Source: a virus. Taken from it: a stretch of DNA of 34,200 nt. A program made the translations under genes and the position numbers. The stretch is from positions 1 through 34,200 of IMG/VR virus record IMGVR_UViG_3300008116_000467. One strand, written 5' to 3'. The notes below the pieces were generated by a model. It worked only from the letters and a program-made list of their open reading frames with translations, was not told the DNA's origin and did not search any database. Position 1 is the stretch's first letter. Each line of letters opens with the position of its first letter. Of the stretch, positions 18,876 to 27,043 are shown piece by piece.

Positions 18876-20474
18876 ATGGCAATGAATCCAAAAGCAAAAT
18901 TGGTATTGGATAGATACCAAAGTTTAAATACTCAACGTCAAACTTGGGAAGAACATTGGCAAGAAGTTGCGGATTATATGATGCCGCGAAAAGCAGATAT
19001 TACAAAAAAAAGATCTAAGGGAGACAAAAGACACGAACTAATTTTTGATGGTACAGCAATTCATTCTTTAGAATTATTGTCAGCATCATTACATGGAATG
19101 CTAACTAATATTGCATCACCATTTTTTTATTTAAAATATAGAAATAATCAACTTGATAAAGATGATGAGGCAAAAGAATGGTTAGAATCTTGTACAGATA
19201 TTATGTACAAAGTTTTTTCTTCATCTAATTTTCAACAAGAAATATTTGAACTATACCATGATTTAATTTCTTTTGGTACCGCAGCAATGTTGATTGAAGA
19301 AGATATTAATGACGATCTAAGATTTAGAACTATTTATATTGCAGAAATTTTTATTACCGAAGATGAGCGAGGTATGGTGGATAGTATGCTTAGAAAATTC
19401 TATCTACCTGCTAGAACAGTAATGTTAAAATTCGGTGAAGCAAACTTACCAAAAAATTTAAAAGACAAAGCAAAATCATATCCACATGATGAAGTTCCAA
19501 TATTACATTTAGTAATGCCAAATGAAGAATTTGGAATTGCAAAGGGTAATAAAGGTAAACCTTATTATTCAATTTATGTAGATCCAGATAGTGGAGCAGT
19601 TTTAAAAGAAGGTGGTTATGAAGAGTTTCCTTATGTAGTTCCTAGATACTTAAAAGCATCTAACGAAATTTATGGAAGATCACCTGCGATGAATGCTTTA
19701 GCAGATGTTAAGATGTTAAATACAATGTCTAAAACAACTATTAGAGCTGCACAAAAACAAATAGATCCTCCGCTGCTTGTACCTGATGATGGTTTTCTTT
19801 TACCAATAAGAACTATACCTGGAGGATTAAATTACTATAGAGCTGGAACTAGAGATAAAATTGAACCAATGAATATTGGAGCTAACAATCCATTAGGTTT
19901 AAATATGGAAGAACAAAGACGTAAAGCAATTAGAGAGAATTTTTTCGTTGATCAATTAATGACAAGCACTGGTCCACAAATGACAGCAACAGAAGTATTA
20001 CAAAGAACAGAAGAAAAAATGAGATTGTTGGGTCCAGTTCTAGGAAGACTACAATCAGAATTATTACAACCATTAATTACTAGAGCTTTTAATATTCTAT
20101 TAAGAAATAAAAAATTTCCACAACCACCAGAATTTTTGGGAAATCAAGATATTGAAATAGAATACGTATCACCATTAGCTAAAGCTCAAAAGACTTCAGA
20201 GTTATCCTCAATTATGAGAGGTGTTGAAATATTTGGTTCTTTACAAAATATGGCACCTGTGTTTGATCACATAGATATAGATGGTTTAGTAAGATACATA
20301 CAAGATATTTTAGGAATACCAGCTAAGGTTATGAAATCAGATGTTCAAGTACAACAAATTCGCTTGCAAAGGGAACAAATGCAACAACAGCAAATGGAAA
20401 TGCAACAACAAATGCAAGTTGCTGAAGCTGCTGGAAAAGCTGCTCCTGCACTTAAAGCGATAAATGAACAGTAA
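18876..20474 (+). CDS. Portal protein (T7 gp8-like head-tail connector)
   Basis: 532 residues. Starts NPKAKLVLDRYQSLNTQRQT, W-E-E-H-W-Q-E-V-A-D-Y-M-M-P, typical of podovirus head-to-tail connectors. It continues with SLELLSASLHGMLTNIASPF, GRSPAMNALADVKMLN, then the MTATEVLQRTEEKMRLLGPV block and a C-terminal helix that is Gln/Met-rich (QMQQQQMEMQQQMQ). This matches the family in order and length (T7 gp8 is 536). Twelve copies would form the channel through which TerL packages DNA. The stop overlaps the next gene's start. Confidence 0.93.
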   Translation: MAMNPKAKLVLDRYQSLNTQRQTWEEHWQEVADYMMPRKADITKKRSKGDKRHELIFDGTAIHSLELLSASLHGMLTNIASPFFYLKYRNNQLDKDDEAKEWLESCTDIMYKVFSSSNFQQEIFELYHDLISFGTAAMLIEEDINDDLRFRTIYIAEIFITEDERGMVDSMLRKFYLPARTVMLKFGEANLPKNLKDKAKSYPHDEVPILHLVMPNEEFGIAKGNKGKPYYSIYVDPDSGAVLKEGGYEEFPYVVPRYLKASNEIYGRSPAMNALADVKMLNTMSKTTIRAAQKQIDPPLLVPDDGFLLPIRTIPGGLNYYRAGTRDKIEPMNIGANNPLGLNMEEQRRKAIRENFFVDQLMTSTGPQMTATEVLQRTEEKMRLLGPVLGRLQSELLQPLITRAFNILLRNKKFPQPPEFLGNQDIEIEYVSPLAKAQKTSELSSIMRGVEIFGSLQNMAPVFDHIDIDGLVRYIQDILGIPAKVMKSDVQVQQIRLQREQMQQQQMEMQQQMQVAEAAGKAAPALKAINEQ

Positions 20475-20688
20475 AGATATAAAAAATTTAAACACAAGTT
20501 ATAAGATTTGTTTTGGATCTGAGAATGGAGAAAAAGTTCTTGAGGATCTAGAGCGAAGATGTAATGCTAACGTAACTACTTTTGTTAAAGGAGATAGTTA
20601 TGAAAGCGCATATTTAGAGGGACAAAGATCTGTCTATCTATTTATTAAATCAATGATCAACAAAAAACATGGAGGAAATAATGAGTGA
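20464..20688 (+). CDS. Bbp19-like small structural-module protein
   Basis: 74 residues, start within the portal gene's last codons. Pattern: C-F-G-S-E-N-G-E-K-V-L-E-D-L, T-T-F-V-K-G-D-S-Y-E-S-A-Y-L-E-G-Q-R-S-V, then a helix ending KKHGGNNE. This is the Bbp19-like domain (FxTxxGxxVLxDL...TTF...EGxRxVxLxI) that lies between portal and scaffold in Bordetella-type and other podoviruses. Role unknown in the family. The 3' end overlaps the scaffold start. Confidence 0.7.
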   Translation: MNSKDIKNLNTSYKICFGSENGEKVLEDLERRCNANVTTFVKGDSYESAYLEGQRSVYLFIKSMINKKHGGNNE

Positions 20689-21532
20689 TCAACAGGCAGT
20701 GGTAGAACAAGTAGTTCAACCATCTGGAAGTCCAGCGACTTCTCCAGTAAATAATAATGTTACAAGTGTAGTTGAACAAGCTGCAGTAGATTGGAAAACA
20801 AGTATTGCAGAAGACATCAGAGCAGATAAATCTTTAGCACCTATTAAAGATATTAATAGTTTAGCTAAAAGTTATATTCATGCACAAAAATTAGTTGGGG
20901 TAGAAAAAATACCACTACCTAATAAACATGCAACTGAAGAAGATTGGAATGTAGTTTATGATAAACTAGGAAGACCCAAATCTCCGGAAGAATATAAATA
21001 TAATATATCTGAAGATGCAAACATTGATGAAGGCGCTTTAAAAGTATTTTCTGAGCAAGCTCATAAATTAGGTTTATTACCACAGCAAGCAGATGGTGTT
21101 GTTAAATTCTATAACGACATGATGTCTGAAAATTTAAAAAGTTTAGATGCTGCTGCTGAAACAGCTCGTGTTGAAAGTGAACAACAACTTCGTAAAGAAT
21201 TTGGTAGAGCTTTTGAACAAAAGATAACTAAAGCATCACAATTAGCTAGAGAGTATGTTGGAGAAGATGTTCTTAACATGAATTTAGAAAGTGGTGTTAA
21301 ATTAGGTGATCATCCACAAGTTGTTAAAGCATTTGCTAAATTAGCTGAAATGGTAGGAGAAGATAGCTTTGTAGCGCAATCTGGTCCAAACTATTTAACT
21401 CCTAATGAAATAGAGGGTGAGATAGCTAAATTGCAAGCTCCAGGATCTGCTTATTGGAATAAATCACATCCAAACCATGATAAAGCTGTTCAAGAAGTTT
21501 TCGCTTTACGTCAGCAGTTAACTGATGTATAG
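20681..21532 (+). CDS. Capsid scaffolding protein
   Basis: 283 residues; ATG 20681 chosen because GGAGG sits 5 nt before it (an in-frame ATG at 20669 does not fit). The N-terminal 40 residues are flexible (Gln, Val, Ser, Asn). Then come WKTSIAEDIRADKSLAPIKD, INSLAKSYIHAQKLVG, the P-L-P-N-K-H-A-T-E-E-D-W and R-P-K-S-P-E-E-Y blocks, and long Ala/Glu-rich helices. This is the pattern of podovirus scaffolds (T7 gp9-like). It directs procapsid assembly with the coat protein encoded at 21678. Position just upstream of the coat agrees. Confidence 0.82.
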   Translation: MSDQQAVVEQVVQPSGSPATSPVNNNVTSVVEQAAVDWKTSIAEDIRADKSLAPIKDINSLAKSYIHAQKLVGVEKIPLPNKHATEEDWNVVYDKLGRPKSPEEYKYNISEDANIDEGALKVFSEQAHKLGLLPQQADGVVKFYNDMMSENLKSLDAAAETARVESEQQLRKEFGRAFEQKITKASQLAREYVGEDVLNMNLESGVKLGDHPQVVKAFAKLAEMVGEDSFVAQSGPNYLTPNEIEGEIAKLQAPGSAYWNKSHPNHDKAVQEVFALRQQLTDV

Positions 21533-21584
21533 AGCAAATCACTAGGATAATCTTTTAGACCCTACTGGCATTTGGAAAAGACAA

Positions 21585-21670
21585 ACATCTACGAAGATGT
21601 AAAACTCTAGAATAGATCCACGTTGTGGAAAATCCATTCGTTTATTTTAATTAAACTTAACCAATGGAGA
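21585..21670 (+). promoter_or_regulatory. Structured 5' leader of the major capsid gene
   Basis: Within the 145-bp gap 21533-21677: ACATCT-ACGA-AGATGT (21585-21600) and TCCAC-GTT-GTGGA (21617-21629) perfect stems, then an A/T run and TTAACCAATGGAGA (21657-21670), the same 14 bases as before the ATG at 6331. The GGAG at 21666-21669 serves the ATG at 21678. Likely translational or stability control of the most abundant protein. Confidence 0.45.
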
Positions 21671-21677
21671 TGACAAT

Positions 21678-22550
21678 ATGTCAAATCAAATAACAACTGC
21701 TTTTGTACAGCAGTACAGTTCAAACGTACAAATGCTATCTCAACAAATGGGATCGTATTTAAGAAGCGCTGCGGATGTTGAAACAATCGTTGGCAAAAAT
21801 GCTTTCTTTGATCAAGTAGGAAAAACTACTGCTGTTCTAAGAACATCGCGCCACTCGGACACACCCCAGATAGATACTCCACATAGTCGTAGACGAGTTA
21901 GTCTTGGAGACTATGAGTGGGCTGATCTAATAGACAATGCAGATAAAGTTAGAATGCTAATTGATCCAACTTCTTCTTATGCAAAAGCTGCGGCTGCTGC
22001 TATGGGAAGAGCGATGGATGATGTAGTAATCGCTGCTTTAGGTGGAACGAGTTTTACAGGAGAAACAGGCGGTACTTCCGTTGTTCTTCCTGCTGCTCAA
22101 AAACCTTATAGTTCATCACAAGCTGATGGTTTAACTATAACTAAATTGTTGGAAGCTAAAAAAATCCTAGATGTAAATGATGTTGATCCATCTATACAAA
22201 GATACTTTGTATGTGGACCAAAACAAATCTCTGATTTATTAGGAACAACACAAATCACATCTGCTGATTTCAATACAGTTAAAGCTCTAGCTCAGGGTCA
22301 AGTAGACTCTTTCTTAGGTTTTAAATTTATTGTTAGCAATAGATTAGCATTTGATGCAACTAACACTGACGACAGACTATGTTATGCCTTTACAGCAGAT
22401 GCTATTAAATTAGCTATCGGTAAAGATGTTATGGCAAGAATTGACGAGAGAGCTGACAAATCTTACAGCACTCAAGTTTATTACTGCATGAGCATTGGCG
22501 CAACTAGAATGGAAGAAGAAAAAGTTGTTCAAATAGCGTGCGACGAATAA
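21678..22550 (+). CDS. Major capsid protein (HK97-fold)
   Basis: 290 residues, GGAG 8 nt upstream of ATG. Conserved order of podovirus coat proteins: a helical N-arm (AFVQQYSSNVQMLSQQMGSY), F-F-D-Q-V-G-K-T, RHSDTPQIDTPHSRRRVSLG, E-W-A-D-L-I-D-N-A-D-K-V-R, a long spine helix (AKAAAAAMGRAMDDVVIAAL), then Y-F-V-C-G-P-K-Q-I and the C-terminal SIGATRMEEEKVVQIACDE. Matches in length and architecture the HK97-fold coats of small marine podoviruses. It follows scaffold and precedes the decoration gene, the standard order. Confidence 0.9.
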   Translation: MSNQITTAFVQQYSSNVQMLSQQMGSYLRSAADVETIVGKNAFFDQVGKTTAVLRTSRHSDTPQIDTPHSRRRVSLGDYEWADLIDNADKVRMLIDPTSSYAKAAAAAMGRAMDDVVIAALGGTSFTGETGGTSVVLPAAQKPYSSSQADGLTITKLLEAKKILDVNDVDPSIQRYFVCGPKQISDLLGTTQITSADFNTVKALAQGQVDSFLGFKFIVSNRLAFDATNTDDRLCYAFTADAIKLAIGKDVMARIDERADKSYSTQVYYCMSIGATRMEEEKVVQIACDE

Positions 22551-22576
22551 TAACTAACTAAAAAGGAAAAAATATA

Positions 22577-23041
22577 ATGGCTACATTATACTCAACACAA
22601 AAGACTAAATGGTCGCAAAACGTACCTTCTGAAAAGATTGATGCGAATGAGCAAAGTGGAAAACTTAGAGTTGCATTTGCGGATGTAACTTTAGCTTCTG
22701 CTTCAATAGGCGATGTTGTGGAAATGGTAAATTTACCAAATGGTGCAAGAATCATTGATGGTTATTTATCAAATGCTGCATTAGGAGCTTCTACAACTTT
22801 ATCAGTTGGATATGCTGCTTATAAAAATGCTGCAGGAACAACTGTTGCTTTATCAACAGCTGGTTACTTAGCTGCTACAAGTACATCTTCTGCTGCTAGA
22901 ACAGATATATTTGCTACACAAGCATTAGGATCTGGATCAGTAGTTGATGCAAACCAAGATGGATTACCAATTAGCATTACGCTAGCTGGTGGATCAGCAT
23001 CTGGTCTTGTTCAATTAATCGTAAGATACGTAGTAGAATAA
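22577..23041 (+). CDS. Head decoration/virion protein
   Basis: 154 residues, SD AAAAGGAAA. Beta-rich and low in charge: KIDANEQSGKLRVAFADVTL, MVNLPNGARIIDGYLSNAAL, TTLSVGYAAYKNAAGTTVAL, then GLPISITLAGGSASGLVQLI and a terminal R-Y-V-V-E. Ala, Thr, Ser and Gly dominate, as in capsid decoration or spike proteins encoded next to the coat gene in marine podoviruses. Probably trimeric and exposed on the head. A terminator hairpin follows, so it is the last gene of the highly expressed capsid unit. Confidence 0.65.
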   Translation: MATLYSTQKTKWSQNVPSEKIDANEQSGKLRVAFADVTLASASIGDVVEMVNLPNGARIIDGYLSNAALGASTTLSVGYAAYKNAAGTTVALSTAGYLAATSTSSAARTDIFATQALGSGSVVDANQDGLPISITLAGGSASGLVQLIVRYVVE

Positions 23042-23055
23042 TACTACTTTAAATG

Positions 23056-23084
23056 GTGGGGACTAAAAATCCCCACTGTTTATT
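23056..23084 (+). terminator. Terminator-like hairpin after the capsid genes
   Basis: GTGGGGA (23056-23062), loop CTAAAAA, TCCCCAC (23070-23076), then TGTTTATT up to the next ATG at 23085. Seven perfect pairs with five or more G-C. Place after coat and decoration genes parallels T7's main terminator, and partial read-through would set tail-gene levels. Confidence 0.65.
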
Positions 23085-23288
23085 ATGAAGAAGACTGACA
23101 ACGTAAAAACAATTTTACATTTACAAAATAAAGATTATATCTATCGCTATGTTCTAGTTGATAGATTTAAACATACATCAACTGCACATCATGGTTTTGA
23201 TAAAAGTCTAGAACTAACAGAGGCAGAGATATTTGCTAAAGTTAAACCTAGACAATTAAGACGTAAATATATAATAAAAAAAGATTAG
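23085..23288 (+). CDS. 67-residue basic protein of unknown function
   Basis: ATG directly after the terminator hairpin, no SD. Basic, beta-rich first half (VKTILHLQNKDYIYRYVLVD), then LTEAEIFAKVKPRQLRRKYI and a Lys tail. No motif. Between capsid and tail-tube genes; it might be a head-completion or adaptor piece but this is unsupported. Confidence 0.45.
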   Translation: MKKTDNVKTILHLQNKDYIYRYVLVDRFKHTSTAHHGFDKSLELTEAEIFAKVKPRQLRRKYIIKKD

Positions 23289-23289
23289 T

Positions 23290-23871
23290 ATGGCATCAGT
23301 TGTAGAAATTTGTAATAATGCATTAAACCAGCTTGGTGCTTCAACAATACTTTCACTTACAGAAGATTCTAAAAATGCAAGACTTTGTAATGCAAGATAT
23401 GAAAGCATTCGTAATGCAGTATTTAGATCTCATGCCTGGAACTGTTTAATGGCAAGACAAGAGCTTGCAGCAGATACAGCAACTCCTGCTTGGGGTTGGA
23501 CTAATCAATTCACATTACCTGCAGACTGTTTAAGAGTTATTACAATATCTGATTATGATTATGATTATAAAGTTGAAGGTAGAAAAATAATGGCAAATAT
23601 ATCTCCAATAAAACTTCAATATGTTAAATTAGTTACCGATCCAAATGAATATGATACATTACTAGCTGAGACAATTTCAGCTGCTTTAGCTGCGGATATT
23701 TGTTTTGCTGTTACTGCTAATGCTACATTAGTAACATCAATGAAAGAAATTTATAAAGATAAAATGGGTGAAGCTAAACACGTTGATGCTACAGAGGGTC
23801 AAAACACAGATCCTAATATGGGTCAAGTTGATGTAATATTATCAGACGAATTTATTAACAGTAGGTTTTAA
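23290..23871 (+). CDS. Tail tubular protein A (T7 gp11-like)
   Basis: 193 residues. Opening V-V-E-I-C-N-N-A-L-N-Q-L-G-A is diagnostic for the tail-tube gatekeeper, followed by SKNARLCNARYESIRNAVFR, S-H-A-W-N-C, FTLPADCLRVITI and a helical C-terminal part (SAALAADICFAVTANATLVT). Length equals T7 gp11 (196). Forms the ring that links the portal to the nozzle protein encoded next. All family elements are present. Confidence 0.9.
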   Translation: MASVVEICNNALNQLGASTILSLTEDSKNARLCNARYESIRNAVFRSHAWNCLMARQELAADTATPAWGWTNQFTLPADCLRVITISDYDYDYKVEGRKIMANISPIKLQYVKLVTDPNEYDTLLAETISAALAADICFAVTANATLVTSMKEIYKDKMGEAKHVDATEGQNTDPNMGQVDVILSDEFINSRF

Positions 23872-23873
23872 TT

Positions 23874-26147
23874 ATGGCAAGAGTATCAACAGCTCTTACT
23901 AACTTTACTGGGGGTCAGTTATCTGATCGTATGGAAGGAAGAACAGACTTCCAAAAATATTTTAGTGGCTGCAAAACTTTAGAAAATTTTATAGTTCAGC
24001 CGCATGGTTCGGTTACACGAAGACCAGGAACTACCTTTGCAGCAGAAGTTAAAACATCTTCTTTAAAAACAAGATTAATCCCTTTTGAATTTTCAACTGA
24101 ACAATCTTATGCTTTAGAATTTGGAAATGAATATATTCGTTTTTATAAAGATAATGGAGCTGTATTAGAAGCTAACAAAACTATAACAGGTATTACACAA
24201 GCTAATCCTGGTGTTGTTACATCTACATCACATGGTTTTTCTAATGGAGATACAGTTGTTATTACTGGTGTTGTGGGAATGACACAAGTTAATGGTAAAA
24301 GATTTAAAGTAGCAAGTGTTGCAGCTAACACATTTGCATTACAAGATATAGATGGTGTTAATGTTAACACAACTTCTTACACAGCTTATACATCAGCTGG
24401 TATTGCAAATAGAGTTTATACATTAGTAACAACTTATCTAACTGCAGATTTATTTGAAATTAAATATGCTCAATCAGCAGATGTAATGTATTTATGTCAT
24501 CCTGATTATTCAGTTAAAAAATTATCAAGAACTGGACATACGTCTTGGACTATTACAGAAGTAGATTTTACAAGTGGTCCCTACCTAGATGATAATATTA
24601 CAACTACAACATTTACTATGTCAGCATTTACAGTTGGAGCTAGCAGAACATTAACAGCATCCGCTGTAACTGGAATTAATAACAATACAGGTTTTCAATC
24701 TACTGATGTTGGTAGACTTTTTCGTTTTAGAACTGGTCATGGAGAGATCACAGCTATTACCAGCACAACAGTTGTAACAGCAACAGTTATAAAAGACATG
24801 ACTTCTTCAACTGCTTCTACTGACTGGGCATTAGGAGCTTTCTCAGACACTACTGGTCATCCTTCTTGCGTAACATTTTATGAACAAAGATTAGTATTTG
24901 CAGGAACTACTGATCAACCTCAAACATTATTTTTTTCAAGATCTGGTGATTATGAAAACATGGATGAGAATAGAGGGGGAACTGTTGCTGCAGATGATGC
25001 AATGATTTATACAATCGCATCAAACCAAGTAAACGTCATACAATCTTTAAAGGCAACAAGAACATTAATTATATTAACATCAGGTGGTGAATTTACATTA
25101 AACTCAGATTCTACCGGAACTGCAGTATCGCCTACAAATATTAATATTAAAAAACAATCTAATTATGGAGCATCAAATATAGATGCACTATCAGTTGGTA
25201 ATGCAACTTTATTTGTTCAACGTGCTAAAAGAAAATTAAGAGAACTTGCTTATAATTTTGACACAGATGGATATGTAGCACCAGACATGACTATCCTAGC
25301 CGAAGACGTTACCTTATCTGGATTAGATGAATTAACATACCAACAAGAACCTCATAGTATTATTTGGGGAATTCGTGGAGATGGAGTTTTAGTTGGTTTA
25401 ACTTATCAAAGATCAGAACAAGTTGTCGCCTGGCATCAACATAAATTAGGTGGATCTTTTGGAGCTACAGCTCATGGTATAGTTGAAAGTGTTATTTCTA
25501 TTTCTGGAAATTCTTATAATAGAAGTGATGAAGATCAAATATGGATTATTGTTAAACGTACTATTAATAGTGTAACAAGACGTTATGTAGAATATCTTAC
25601 ACCATTTGAATTTGATAGTTCACTTACACAATTTCAATTTGTAGATAGCGCATTATCTTATTCTGGATCTTCAACTTCTACACTTACAGGATTAGATCAC
25701 CTTAATGGACAAACAGTTAGCGTAGTAGCAAATGGATCAACACATCCTGATGAAGTTGTGGCTTCTGGATCTATTACATTAGATAGAACTACAACTGCTG
25801 CAAAAGTAGGTTTAGCATATACATCAAAATTGCAAACAATGAGATTAGATGTTGGATCACAAGATGGAACTTCACAAGGAAAAACAAAAAGAATATTTGA
25901 TGTTACATTAAGATTTTATGAAACAGTTGGAGCTAAAGTGGGTCCAGATACTTCTAACTTAGAAGAAATACCATTTAGATCTTCTGCTGCATCTATGGAT
26001 GTTGCTGTGCCACTTTTTACTGGAGATAAGAAAATTGAGTTTAGAGGTAACTTTGAAACTGATGGTTATTTATTTGTAGTTCAAGATCAAGCATTACCAA
26101 TGACATTATTATCATTATATCCAAGATTGATTACTAATGATGGATAA
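23874..26147 (+). CDS. Tail tubular protein B (T7 gp12-like nozzle)
   Basis: 757 residues, ATG 2 nt after the tail-A stop. N-terminal TALTNFTGGQLSDRMEGRTD, F-Q-K-Y-F-S-G-C-K-T-L-E-N-F-I, PHGSVTRRPGTTFAAE and R-L-I-P-F-E-F-S match the start of gp12-like tail-nozzle proteins. Later come FYEQRLVFAGTTDQPQTLFF, SRSGDYENMD and LTSGGEFTLNSDS, a beta-propeller-type region. Contains a mostly beta N-terminal insertion (TNPGVVTST-like repeats at about 100-190). Forms the tail nozzle and channel. High certainty. Confidence 0.92.
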   Translation: MARVSTALTNFTGGQLSDRMEGRTDFQKYFSGCKTLENFIVQPHGSVTRRPGTTFAAEVKTSSLKTRLIPFEFSTEQSYALEFGNEYIRFYKDNGAVLEANKTITGITQANPGVVTSTSHGFSNGDTVVITGVVGMTQVNGKRFKVASVAANTFALQDIDGVNVNTTSYTAYTSAGIANRVYTLVTTYLTADLFEIKYAQSADVMYLCHPDYSVKKLSRTGHTSWTITEVDFTSGPYLDDNITTTTFTMSAFTVGASRTLTASAVTGINNNTGFQSTDVGRLFRFRTGHGEITAITSTTVVTATVIKDMTSSTASTDWALGAFSDTTGHPSCVTFYEQRLVFAGTTDQPQTLFFSRSGDYENMDENRGGTVAADDAMIYTIASNQVNVIQSLKATRTLIILTSGGEFTLNSDSTGTAVSPTNINIKKQSNYGASNIDALSVGNATLFVQRAKRKLRELAYNFDTDGYVAPDMTILAEDVTLSGLDELTYQQEPHSIIWGIRGDGVLVGLTYQRSEQVVAWHQHKLGGSFGATAHGIVESVISISGNSYNRSDEDQIWIIVKRTINSVTRRYVEYLTPFEFDSSLTQFQFVDSALSYSGSSTSTLTGLDHLNGQTVSVVANGSTHPDEVVASGSITLDRTTTAAKVGLAYTSKLQTMRLDVGSQDGTSQGKTKRIFDVTLRFYETVGAKVGPDTSNLEEIPFRSSAASMDVAVPLFTGDKKIEFRGNFETDGYLFVVQDQALPMTLLSLYPRLITNDG

Positions 26148-26589
26148 CATTAATATTATTCCTTTTAAAAAGGAACATGCACATCATATTATTAGCAATC
26201 CAATGAATGATCCTGCTATTCAGATTGCACCGCAATTTAAAAAATATGCATTATTTTTAGAAATACCAGGAATGTCATTTACTGCTATTAAAGATGGAAA
26301 GATTGTGGTATCAGGCGGTATTGGTATATTATGGGATAATGTTGCTGAGGGATGGGTTTTGGCAACTAATGATGTATGGAAGAATCCTATATCTATTGCA
26401 AGACACGTTAAAAAAAAACTAGATATTTTAACAAAAACTTATAAAGTGAAAAGATTACAAACCGCTGTAAAAGCAGATTTTGTTTTAGGGATAAAATTTG
26501 CTGAATGGTTAGGTTTAAAATCAGAGGGTTTAATGAAACATTATGGACCAGATGGTGCTGATTACATAAGGTTCGCAAAGATTTATTGA
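26137..26589 (+). CDS. GNAT-like gp13-slot virion/assembly protein
   Basis: 150 residues, ATG within the end of the tail-B gene (ATGATGG; either ATG possible). Pattern MDNINIIPFKKEHAHHIISN, a SFTAIKDGKIVVSGGIGILW strand pair, W-V-L-A-T-N-D and KTYKVKRLQTAVKADFVLGI resembles the GNAT-fold proteins in the position of T7 gp13. In T7 this is an internal virion/assembly protein without proven acetyltransferase activity. The acetyl-CoA R/Q-x-x-G-x-G/A loop is not clear, so a structural role is more likely. Confidence 0.65.
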   Translation: MMDNINIIPFKKEHAHHIISNPMNDPAIQIAPQFKKYALFLEIPGMSFTAIKDGKIVVSGGIGILWDNVAEGWVLATNDVWKNPISIARHVKKKLDILTKTYKVKRLQTAVKADFVLGIKFAEWLGLKSEGLMKHYGPDGADYIRFAKIY

Positions 26590-26590
26590 T

Positions 26591-27037
26591 ATGTCATTCG
26601 TAGGTGATCTAATAACTGGACAGTCGCAGAAAAAAATAGCTAACGCTAATGCTGCTTTATTAGAACGAGATGCTGTTGTTTTAGAACAAAAAGCGCAGCA
26701 AGGATATAAAGTTTATGAAAAATTTGATCTACCACAAATTTATGCACTAGAAACAAAATCAACTGGAGACATTAGAACTGGTTATGCAGTAAGAGGAGTT
26801 ACAGAAGAAGGAACTGGTTTAAGAGTATTTATGGACAATGCTCTAAACTTTGCAAGAGATAGAGATATGCTAGAATATAATGCTCTTGTTAAAAAAGAAC
26901 AATTAGAAAATGAAGCTGTAATGAGAAGAGCTGAAGCAAGAGTTGAAAGATATCGTGGACAAGTTGCTGAAACTGTAAGTTACTTTAAAGCCGGAGCATC
27001 TTTGTTAGGCAATTACCAAACCGCAACAAAAAAATAA
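26591..27037 (+). CDS. Internal virion protein B-like (T7 gp14-like)
   Basis: 148 residues, ATG 1 nt after the previous stop. Ala/Gln/Glu-rich helices (KKIANANAALLERDAVVLEQ and KKEQLENEAVMRRAEARVER) with an R-G-Q-V-A-E-T and a C-terminal small hydrophobic segment (YFKAGASLLGNY). This composition, size and position match T7 gp14, which after ejection forms the outer-membrane part of the DNA translocation channel. Function by analogy. Confidence 0.7.
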   Translation: MSFVGDLITGQSQKKIANANAALLERDAVVLEQKAQQGYKVYEKFDLPQIYALETKSTGDIRTGYAVRGVTEEGTGLRVFMDNALNFARDRDMLEYNALVKKEQLENEAVMRRAEARVERYRGQVAETVSYFKAGASLLGNYQTATKK

Positions 27038-27043
27038 TAATTT

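Noticed and set aside
21624-21632. TTTTCCACA (minus strand) as a DnaA box in the capsid leader
   Set aside because: Differs from the consensus by one base and is explained by the TCCAC-GTT-GTGGA stem.
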